A stretch of 16,078 bases of DNA from the NCBI GenBank assembly GCA_026770585.1, contig MU648043.1, positions 4,221-20,298 of the forward strand. The letters are read 5' to 3'. The translations under genes and the position numbers were made by a program. The stretch comes from Baffinella frigidus. Taxonomy: Eukaryota; Cryptophyceae; Cryptomonadales; Baffinellaceae. Under the pieces are notes generated by a model, which worked only from the letters and a program-made list of their open reading frames with translations, ran no database searches and was not told the origin of the DNA. The first letter of the stretch is position 1. Each line of letters begins with the position of its first letter. Positions 1 through 10,000 of this stretch are shown here, piece by piece.

Positions 1-1024
1 CATCCGGCATCATGGGGTCGGAAAGTCGCACTTCGACGTGGTGCACCATGTGAGGATTGTCGCGAGCGTAGTTAGTCAGGGCGGCAGCGTTCTTGCGATT
101 CTTAGCAGCACTGCGGCGCACGTGACGCTCCGTAGCTGAAATATCTCCGGAGTTGACAGGGCCGGGGGCGACATCGCAGAAATGCGTTTCGACCGATGGT
201 CCAGAGGGCCCTTCGTCGAAGACGTAGTGTTCGCACATTCCTCGGGGTCGGCCGAGGAGTGGGATTAACACTGTGGGAGAGCCTGCAGTGGGGGTCACCG
301 AGATCTTGTAACTGGGGGGGGAGTCGTGAAGGACGAAACCGCCCTGCAGAGGTAGGATATAGTCGAAACCCATGATCACGTCTTCGGTGATGTCAGCCAC
401 CACGAAACGGGCGCTTGGAAGGAGCTGAACTCGCGGACCGCGACCGGTACTGTCGAGGACGTGGTGGGGGAGCCGAATACGCACGTCAGAGGGTGTCCAT
501 CCGTAGACGGCACTGTTGGATCCATCCGCAACGGTGATGGAGCCGGTACCAGACGCCTTGGCGGGGACGTCGAAACCCAGGGAGCGTGCAGCACTAGGTG
601 AAAGGACGCAGTGGCTTGAGCCACTATCCCAAAGAACTCGGAAGGGCACGGCGGCTGGACAGTGACCCGCGAGGTTGAGGATGCTGCGGGGCAGAGAGCT
701 GTGATGAACTGTCGGCTCCGGGGGGCATTGCGTGGTGAACACCTCGGCGACGACAGCTTCATCAAGCTTCAGGGTGGCGCAGGGCGCCGGGAATATCGGC
801 GCGGAACAGTCAGGAGTACGGTGTTGAGCTGCGGGAGATGGCATGCCTGACGCATGTGCCGTCGCAGAAGGATTCTGTGACGGCCCGGGCGGGGGGTCCG
901 GGTCATCTCTGCTCGAGCAGCTCAGACGCCATTCCCCGGCGAGCAGGAATCCCGATCGTCGGGCTCCGAAGTGGCGTCTTCGAAGGCCGGGGATTCGTGG
1001 TCGGAGAATTGAGACGCATCGTCG
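1..1024 (-). CDS. Pol N-terminus with retropepsin protease (partial)
   Basis: This frame is open from just after a TGA at 1025-1027 to the left edge (341 codons) and runs off the window. It overlaps the end of Gag by about 34 codons and sits in the -1 frame relative to it, the usual relation for a frameshifted Gag-Pol. The first ~125 codons are Pro/Ser/Ala-rich and look like linker; then come a retropepsin domain and a basic stretch (RRSAAKNRKN) leading toward the window edge. Retropepsins cut Gag and Gag-Pol into mature parts and act as homodimers. Reverse transcriptase, RNase H and integrase would be expected beyond position 1. An ATG at 842-844 could also be an independent start, but frameshifting is the simpler reading. 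No in-frame stop interrupts the visible part. Confidence 0.85.
300..646 (-). other. Retropepsin (aspartic protease) domain
   Basis: Three landmarks of the family are seen in order. The catalytic loop reads VLWDSGSSHCVLS, with the aspartate codon at 626-628 (DSG in place of the common DTG). About 35 residues later comes a flap-like hairpin, SITVADGSNSAVYGW. The second conserved strand reads ADITEDVIMGFDYI, with DVIMGFD at 362-382, matching the ILG-x-D motif of Ty3/gypsy-type proteases. The domain is about 115 residues, normal for a retropepsin subunit. The catalytic residues are present, so the protease could be functional. Confidence 0.9.
922..1024 (-). other. Gag/Pol overlap, presumed -1 frameshift zone
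   Basis: Both frames are open across this 103-base overlap. Pol codons start one base earlier in register than Gag codons, so a -1 slip would join them. I found no standard X-XXY-YYZ heptamer in Gag register. The nearest candidate is GGGGAAT at 931-937 (read G-GGG-AAT), where the GGG tRNA would re-pair perfectly but the AAT tRNA would not. A 5-bp hairpin (CCCGG at 898-902 with CCGGG at 884-888) lies about 28 bases downstream, farther than the usual spacer. The mechanism is therefore not settled. Confidence 0.6.
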
Positions 1025-4000
1025 TCAAGATCGTTCGCGGCGAGTGGCGGCGCCGTTAGAAGATGGTTGACCTTTCCCTCGAACCGGGCCTTTGGTGGGC
1101 GAACGGCCGAGGCCAGTGGTGCGGGGAAAAAGTCACCACCACGGCTGTTGGCCTCTCCCGACACAGCGGCACGGCGGGCGGTGTCGAACTTTTCGGAGGT
1201 GGACGGTTGCCGTTGTGCCCGTTCAGACGGGTGTCGCGGACCGTAGTCTTGCCGTGGGGCGTTCCCGTGGCGCGGGGGGGGACGGTCGCTTCGTTGGTAG
1301 GAAACCCGTTGGTTCTGGGCCGCTGGGCGGTATCCCTGTCGTTGGTCGCGTTGACCATCACGGTTGTCGTTGTCGCGGTAACTGTTGTTGCCAATCGCCC
1401 GTGGCTCGTCACGGCCGGACGAGTATCCGCGTCGTGGTTCTCCGCGAGGGCGGTTGTTGTAGTGGCCTCGGTTGTCGGTTCCGCGATATTCGTTGCTGTC
1501 GTATCCCCGCTGGTCGTCTCTGCCGGAGGAGTAGCCGCGACGCGGTGACGGTTCGTTGCGGGCGTCACCACGGCCGCGGTCGCCGTCCCGCGGGTAGTAC
1601 GACTCGGGTGGGTAGTAATCGTTCCCGCGTGGAGCATCGTACCAGGGACCTCGTTCCCGGGACGAGGTCCGAGAGAAGCTCTGGTCGCGTCCTTCCTCGT
1701 TGCGATTCCAAGCACGTCTCTCGTTTACGAGGCGCTGAGAGGCGTGGGAAGCGGTTGGGCCGTCGGAGCGGAAGGATGCTTCCATCTTGGCGCGGATTAC
1801 CGATTCGATGGCCAAACGTTTCTCACAGTTCAAGTACGTGTGAACGATGTTGCCCCCCTTTCGCACGTCGTCCCCACAGTAGTAGCATTGACCGTTGACG
1901 TGGCGAAATTCGATTTCCTCACGGGTTCTCCCTGCTGCGAGACAGAAATCCATCACGTCTTTGCGAACAGGAGAGGAACGTTCCGCGATGTGGTTGATCT
2001 TGTTGGTCTCGATCATCAGGTTGTACGCCCCGGCCTGGCGGTCCAGAGATTTAGCGGCCGCCAGGGGAAGGGACGTCACGACGTGGCCATCGGTCATGAA
2101 CGGTTGCTTGGTATCCCCGACCAGCAACTTAGTCGTGGAGGGAGCGACCGTCAGGGCGAGGGCTTCCGAATTGAGCGTCAGGATCCAATTCCACAACAAA
2201 GCGGGGTTGCGCTGCGTACGTTGAGGCGTCGTCGCGCAGTATTGCTGCCAGAGAGACTTGTCGGCACCTTGCACGAGTAGTTTCAGAGCGTGCAACTGCT
2301 CGTGCCGAGGTACAAAGGGAGAGCAATGATGCGGAGGTTTGCTTTGGCCACGGCCGTCGAGTTCGGGGTGCACTCCGTAGAACGTGTTCTGTGCGGTGGT
2401 CCACGCGTTGACGAGGGAGCGAGACCTCTGCATTAGAGTTCGTGGAGTGGTGACGGTGGTGACTTCGGCGATCATGTTACACACTCCGTCGCGGATGTTA
2501 ACCGGACCACACGACTGGATGAAATTGAGCGCGAATGCGGGCCAATCTGCGTTGTGGTCGAATTGTTCGATCTCGTGACGTACCGCGTCCGCCAGATTGG
2601 TGAGGACGGTTGACCGCATCGCTCTCCCGAGTAGCTCCGCGTTGTCGTGGCGCTTGGTACTATGGAACGCGACGACGGAGCTGAGGAAGTTGATGGCACA
2701 CAACCCGGTGGTCGCGTTATCGGACACGCCGCGGTTTGCCCCGGTGAACTTACGGATCCCATTTTTATCTTCCCATGGTTTTCCGACGTCCGAAGTAGTC
2801 GGGCGGCCACCTTGAAAAGCGGTGGTGATGTACGAGGCCGCATCGGAAGAACCCGTGAAGAGGATAGGTGTGGCCACCCCTGTTTGGCAGTGGGTGGAGC
2901 CCGCACCAATCACCGAGTCGGGGGTTGCCGAGCCCACCACGAGGTTTGGAGAGGGTAGTTCCCCTCCGTGGCCCGTGAAAGCGAAGCCGCCCATCATGGT
3001 ACGTTGAGCGGGTTCGTGACGTGGTGCCGGAGGTGGCAAGCTGGCATTGTCACGAGCCCGCGCGTTGGCCATGTCGAGTGCGTGCTGTAGGTTCGACTCG
3101 CTTGCGCGCAGGCGTTGAACCTCGGTTAACGGAGCGTGGTGGAATTCGTTCTCGGTTGGTCGAGGTTCGAAGTCGTGCCCTGGTTCCACCGTCCCATGGG
3201 GGACGGGTGCCGGGCGACGAGCGGCCGCGGCAGCACCGGTAGATGAGTGGAGTACGGCCGGTGCGATTTGCGCGCGTGTGTTGTCCAACACCACATCGAG
3301 GAGGCGTCCCTCGTGCGAGTCACGGCGCCGTGATGATGTGATGTTGTCCATACGTGTCGACAGAGTGGCCAGGGACTCGGAGAGCTCACGATTCGCCTCG
3401 CGGAGTTCACTCACCATGGGGGTCATACCGCTGTTGAGCAGCTGAGTGACCATCGGGGTGAGGCGCGCGTGTAGAGTGTTCTCCGAAGACTCGATAGCCG
3501 ATGTTGTTGCCACCTGCATGATCGACAGCCGGTCCTCCATCAGATGAGCCCGAGTTTTTGTTTCGGAGCGCATCTGTTTGGTTTCGTCGAGCAGTTGCTG
3601 AAGGACGGCAGCCGTCGCAGCTGAGGAGGCGTGGACCGTCTGCAGGTCACCGACCACTGCGGCGAGCGCGTTGGAGTTCGAGGTCGCTGCCTGCCGGGAT
3701 CGCGCGATTTCCTTGTCGGCACGCGATTGCCACGCGGCGGAGTCGCGATGTCCTTGGGAAATGCGGTCGGCGAGTGCCCGTGCGTCCGGGAGGGGCAGCG
3801 GAAGGGAGGCGTTGTGACCGCTACCCGCGGAACCCGCGCTGCCGCTGGAAGGTGTATGTGCAGGTCCGGAACCGGCGGCGCCGCTGGTGTCCGGGACAGG
3901 CTCAACGACTCCTCCGATGGCCGGGAGGGCAGTGTCGACGGTGCCCGAGGACGCCGCTCCTTGTTCGCCGAAGGACTGAAGGCTATCATTGGACGGCGAC

Positions 4001-7000
4001 AGGGTTTGGCTTGCGTCCACTAGTGGCATGGTCCCTCCCGACATGAAAGAACCCTCGCCTGGCTCAGGTTGAGGTTGTGAGGCCGAGGTGGTGCCCCCGA
4101 ACGACACCGTCTGCGAGGCGGGTGCGGGTAATGTCGTGTGCGACTCGCTCTGCGTAGGCCACGTTCCCGGGGTGCTGGTAGGCCGGTCGGCGGGGCGTGG
4201 GAGAATGCGCGTAGGAGGGCCGGTGGTCGTGGGCATTGGTGACGGGTCACGTGCTCTCCTCGCGTCTGGTGTTCGAGGTCTGGATGGGCACGAGTGATAG
4301 TGATCGGACCAGGTCGAGATTGTCTGCTGGTGAGCGCACCACGGACACGGACGGCACGCGCAGTCGTTGGCGCTGAACGGTCCTGAGGTGGGGGTGCGGA
4401 TGGTGCCGTGACAGAGGTTGCACGGCGCTGGTCCCGTGGCAGACGGAGGCCCGGGCTCGACGGCCCTCAGCAGCCCCAACGAGGTGTCGGGGGACAATGC
4501 GAAAGAGGAGGAGTCCATGGCACGCTGAGCCGGCAGGGATTGCCATTCCGTCGATTGCGAGAGTGGCGCGAAGAGGGCTGCCGGTGGGCCTGGCGAGCCG
4601 GCGTCGAAAGGCGTCGCGTGGGGTGACACTTCCGGTTTCACGGCGGACGCTTGAGCCTTCGCCTGGAAGGCGGCCGCCGTTAGCGTCATTTCATCTGGCT
4701 CATAAGTGACGCCCAGGAGACCAGGACTGGACGGGCTGGCTCCCCCGGCCCCGGTGAGGGTGGAACTGGCCCCGGTCTCGTCGACTGCATCCGCGAGGGT
4801 GGAGGTCACGAGTAGGAGGGTAGGACAGACGCGGTTGTGGGCCTCCCAGGAGCCGTTGACAATGGCCACGACAAGGCCGCAGTGGTGGCAACGTGCAGGT
4901 ACCGTGGGGCCGGGGTCACGGTCATCGGGATCCTCGTCGGGGTCGTTGTCATAGCGGTCCGGGTCGCCGGCCCCACCGGGTGGGGCACGGGATGAGCTGA
5001 CGTCAACGGGCGAGATGGCTTCGGGGGGCACGCCGAGAGGAGCGTTGTGCACCGCAGGTGCATCTCGGTCAGACGGCAGACGAGTCGGTGGCGCCGCCGC
5101 AGTGCCCGCGCCCGCAGCGGAAGGGCGCTCGTCCGCCGTCGGGGTGACGCGATCCACGGGTCCGGTAGACCGAGAGCGGTCGGCACGACGGGAGTTGCGA
5201 AGGTTGGTGACCGGAGCCGAATCGCCATGGCGATCCGTGGGGAGATCGTCCCGTGAGTGGTTGCGCGAGGTGCCACGGGATGATGACCTAGTTCGCACCC
5301 CTGGGGTAGCGTTGGTCGTCTCCAGAGTCCAAACCTGGAGTCGTGTGGTGAGAGGTGGCAGCCACGAGCCCTTCGACAGAGCCTCTTGGAGGAGGGTCGA
5401 CGATCGGTGACAGTGGGGGGAAAAGGTCGGGCAGAGTCGTGATCCGCCAGAGTTGGGCCACCTTGCATGGCGTTTTGACGTTCGTCGCAGGGGTCGGGTC
5501 ACCACTACCCGCCGCGGGGTGACCCAGCGCGCAGGCGTCCTTGGTTGACCTCGGTGAAGCGTCGTCAAAACCAGGCGGTGAGGGACCCCTCTTCTCCGTG
5601 GAACACAGGGCCTCAGGCAACGAGTCGTCGGGGGTCCGCCACGGCTGCAATGCGGCGTATGCGGCCGGTCCAAGCGCTTCCGGGTGCTCCAGCGGCTCCT
5701 CTCGCTGGGAGGAGTAGTGCACGACAGGGCTCTCCCAGGAGGGGTGGGGTGCTCCCCCGTGCTCGCAGGCGTGGGTGGCGGGGATCCATGGGCAACGAGA
5801 GTGGGCGAGGCTGCCGCGATCAGAGTCATGTGGGAGTCATAGCCCGAGCTGCGGGAAAAAGATCTGGACATAGGGTCGGAGCCCATCCTGGGAGCCAAGT
5901 TGTGCGACAGGTCTTCCATGAGGGTACGGTGGAAGATGACGTCGACGCAAGATCTGCGATCGATGGCTCGGTCCTCGAAGACCATGATGCGGACGAAGAC
6001 CCAGTGGTCGGCGGAGATTCCGCCGAAATTGCAGCGTACGGTGGTGAAGCCCAGTCCCCAATACCGAGTGCGGTGGGCAGGGGACCCCAGCTGGTGCATT
6101 CGTCCGAGGCCAGGCCGTAGTTCGAAAAGAAAGCCCGCTTCCGTGGTGTCCAGAGCGCGGAGGTCGATCCGTGCGCGAAGTGCAAAGGATCGGGACATCA
6201 GCGGGAACGGGGCCATGATGTCGATGGACGCGTTGACATGTGTAGTGCTCTCGAGGCCCGGGTTGGATGCCGGACTCGGTTGCGACGCGATGTGCACTTG
6301 GACGCGTGGGTATCTCCAAACGCGGTCCAGCGAAGTCACATGTCTCTTCCAGGTGAGGTAGCCCGGGGCATCGGGGGGCTCGTCCTGGTCGGAAGCAGTA
6401 TCGAACAGGAGAAGGTCGAGTGTCGGCAGGTGCCAGTGTTCGCGGACGTGCGCCAATGCCAGGAGCTTCCATCGGGCCATGCCGTCGTCCCACGCGCCGG
6501 GCAGGTGCGAAGATACCCAGCGGGACATGGCCTCGTCGGAGATGCCGGCCTCCCTCAGGATTCGCGGGGCGGAGTCGTGATCCAATGTTGCGTAGTTCAG
6601 GGCGTGGGAGCTTGGCCAGAACGTTGCCTGTCGTTCGCGCGAGATGGTGGCGTCAGGAGGGAGGTGCCGAAACTCGGAGGTGCCGTGCTCGAGAGGAAAG
6701 CGAAGGAATAGCGCTGTGCCATCTTCGTACGGCTTCGATTCGAGGGCAAACACCCATCCATGCAGGTGGATGGTTGGTTGCAGGTCCGTTGTGCAGATGA
6801 TGGCGTCGCGAGCCAGGGCGTGGCGACTGCACAGGACGTTGTCCGGGAACCGAGATGTTGGCGAATAGCGTGCGAAGATGGACCAGACCTCCCCCGGGGA
6901 GGTCTTCACACAGAGGCGGACCCAACGCAAGTCGTCGTCGAGTTCTGGCAGCTGTAGGTCCTCTACTTCCCACTCTGTCAAATTCTCAACGAGGTGTTCG

Positions 7001-10000
7001 CAATCGGCGTTCAGTCTCGACAGTCCCGCAATCGTCTTGGAGAGGCGAAGACTCGGACCAGGGACTGGGGCGTGCACTGAGGACAAGGAATCTGCTGCCG
7101 TCGCTGGCGATGCGGTTGCGGCAGGATTTTGTCGACGCAGTCGGGAGGGCGACGGTTCGACGCTCTCGGAAGGGAGCGAGGCGGGGCGTGGTCGGTTGTT
7201 GGAACCGACTTCCTCATCAGTGTTCAACGGTGCGTGTCGCGTGTCGTACCGGGAGACGCGACGCCGAGGCTGGGCCCAACGTGGCTCGGTGTCGCGTTGG
7301 AATCGGAGGGACTGTTCCGCCGCCGAGGCGATACGGGCGCGGTCGAAACGTTCGGCCGCGGATAGGTTGCGCAGCGGAGATGGACTCGGCCCTCGGGCGA
7401 CGAAGGTATCCCGGTGGTAGTCAGCGTCGTGCAACGGTCGTTCAGGCCGACGTGGCTCGGTTTCGCGTGGGCTTCGGAGGGACTGTTCCGCTGCTGAGAC
7501 GGGACGGGCGCGGTCTAAACGTTCGGCCGCGGAAGGGCTGCGCAGCGCCGATTGCCTCGGCTGCCGGTGGACGACTCGTGGACCAACATCACGGGCGAGG
7601 AAGGCTTCCCGGTAGTATTCAGCGTCGCGACGTTCGGCCTCGGATAGGTTGCGCAGCGCAGATGGCCTCGGCCCTCGGGCGGCGAAGGCGTCCCGGTAGT
7701 AGTCAGCGTTGCGCAACGGTCGCTCAGGTCGGGCAGCGGCGTGTGTCAAAGGTGGCGACGGGGGTCTCGACCGGGCGAGTGGTGAGTGTCGACGCGCGGA
7801 CGCTCCAGGGAAGTACGGGAAAAGGTCTTCGGAGCTCAAGAAATGACCATCGCGCATGGAGTGAAGCACGTGGAAAGGCCGATCGTCACCCGCGGCTTGC
7901 CGGCATCGTGAAGGAGGCGAGAGGTCGTCCCTAGAACGGACGCGAGGAGAGAACGGACCCGTTGGACGAAAGGACCCCGGGTCGCGGTCACTCACGGGTG
8001 CTGCAAGGTGCGGGAATACGCGGCCCGTACGGGGGCGATGACTCGCGGTCGTGCCTCGGTGCGAGATGTCACCACGCGCTTGCGACCACCGGCAGCTGGT
8101 GGTACCGAAGGTCGTGGACCATGAGCGGGTGAGCGCAGAACGCAGGCCCCACCAGACATAGGCGGGGGGACGCAGGAAGGTTGACACGAGTGCCCCCAAC
8201 GAGTAGAGAGCCGAGGCAGCCCAAGACCCGTGAATCCTGACGCCGCGGGACGCCCGTCGGCCGCGAGGACGGCGTCGTGAGGGCGGCACGGGATTCGCGA
8301 CAGGGATGTACTGCGGTGCCGCGGAGACGTCTGGCACGCGAGGGAAGTGAACAGGCGTGTGTTGGGGTGCAGCCACGCAGGGGGTCTCGTGTGACACCTG
8401 CACCTTGCCGTACGGGGTGCAGGTGAAGGCCTTGGCGACCTCGACCGGGCCTGACAGAGTTGTCCAAACCGGGGGCAATGGCGTGGCAAAGACCGTTGCC
8501 GCCCCAACACAAGAGGGCAGACGCTCGAAGGTTACGGTGTCGGCACTGTCAACCGCGGGTGCGAGAGTAATGCCTCTACGATTTCCAGGCGGATCCACGC
8601 CCTGCTGCTGGTCCCTGGGTTCCGCAGCTCCCACTCGTCGGTACAGGCGGCGGTCACCGCGGCCATCGGCAGGGGGACGCTCCCCGAGTCGGTTGTGCAC
8701 CGGCTGACGTGGACGTGGACGGTCGCCGGCCGGGTCACGGCGGCGAACATCGTCGTCCGGTGGTTCCGGGAGGAACAGCGGCGGTCCACGGCCGCCGCTG
8801 CGGCCTTTGTCGAAAACCAAGCACGTATACGTCGTGGTGCGGATGCGCGGGCGGGAAACCGTGATTTTCGCAGTCCCGGTGATTGGCCATACCGTTGCGG
8901 GTTGGCCGTTTACTGACGCCTCGGTGATGAGCATCAGAGGTGTAGGCCGGGTTGCTACGAGGAGACCCAGGTACTCTGTCAGGTGGTTGTCGAGGTAGGC
9001 TTTCTGGTCGCCCGAGAGTGCCGCGTTAATCCTGTCATCACTCTGATTGGTCTCCGGGTTTTGGGCTGTCACCAGGAACGTTTCCGGCGTGTTCAAGTTT
9101 GGCAGGACAGCGGTTCCCCGAGCGCGTTGTGCGCAGCCCAGCGGGTCCAGGTCGGAGTTTTGGCGCCACGCCATCGTTTCTGGCGATGGGCGCCACACCG
9201 AAGGGTGGAGGATCGACCAAAGACGGGGTTCCTCATCGTCGAGGACCTCATCGTCAGGTCTAGTGCACGCGACGGCCAGTGCCTCCCGATCCTGGACCGA
9301 TTGGGGGTTGACCGGGCGCACCGACGGCTGTTCCAAGAAGCCGGCCAGCGTTTGGTAGGGTAGCTCTCTTGTCGAAGGCTGCGTGTGAGTCTTGAGGAAC
9401 GCCAAGATGTCGCTGGTGGTCAGGTCGGAGGCCACCGCGCGCAAGCGAAGATTGACGGGCAGGTTCTCACCGAGAATAGGAGACGTCGCGGTCCCCCACA
9501 CGCCGGTTGACAGGGGTGGCTGAGTCACGAGCAGTTTGTTGGAACTCGTTGTACCCATATTTACCCCACGCTTGACGTTCAGCACCCAGACGTAATGTTG
9601 GTCGTGCACTGCGTATTCCAACCCCACGGCGTGGGCGTCCGTGAATTCTGTCAGGTGGTATTTGGTCCCGACGGTGGGTCCAACCAGGAATCCGCTGAGG
9701 CGGTCGATCCACCAATTGGTGGCCACGACGAGGTGGGCGACCACGATAACATTGTCGGTGTACGATTTGCAGTACCACACTCCGTGCAAGACGAGCTGCT
9801 CGTCGTTGATGTTGATGCTGAGATAGCCAGGGACTTCGCGTAGGTGTTTGGGCGTGGTGCTCAGCGGAGCAGCCATGCCGTAGTACTCGCATTGCGTTTT
9901 GTTGTACGCGATGAAGTGCTCCAAGGTGTTGACACAGGAGAGTTCACGCACCGACTTCCAATCCAACACGTAATTCACCTCCGCATTCTCCCTGGCGAGG

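Noticed and set aside
376-765. Minus-strand frame of 129 codons as a protein
   Set aside because: It overlaps the retropepsin in another frame, and only the -1 Pol frame shows catalytic and structural motifs of the family.
1063-1898. Plus-strand frames of 161 and 268 codons
   Set aside because: They are antisense to the zinc knuckle and RG-rich tail. Their Val/Arg-rich text mirrors the repeated codons of the real gene.
6855-7934. Plus-strand open frame of 359 codons
   Set aside because: It lies antisense to the Arg/Ala repeats and AGI copy 3, is Arg/Gly-rich low complexity and has no recognisable domain. In GC-rich coding DNA such shadow frames are expected.
7992-8510. Alternative minus-strand frames of 172 and 147 codons replacing the giant frame
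   Set aside because: Neither gave clearly better protein text than the giant frame, which has a plausible hydrophobic helix here; unlike at 8532-8805 there was no clear codon-position signal.
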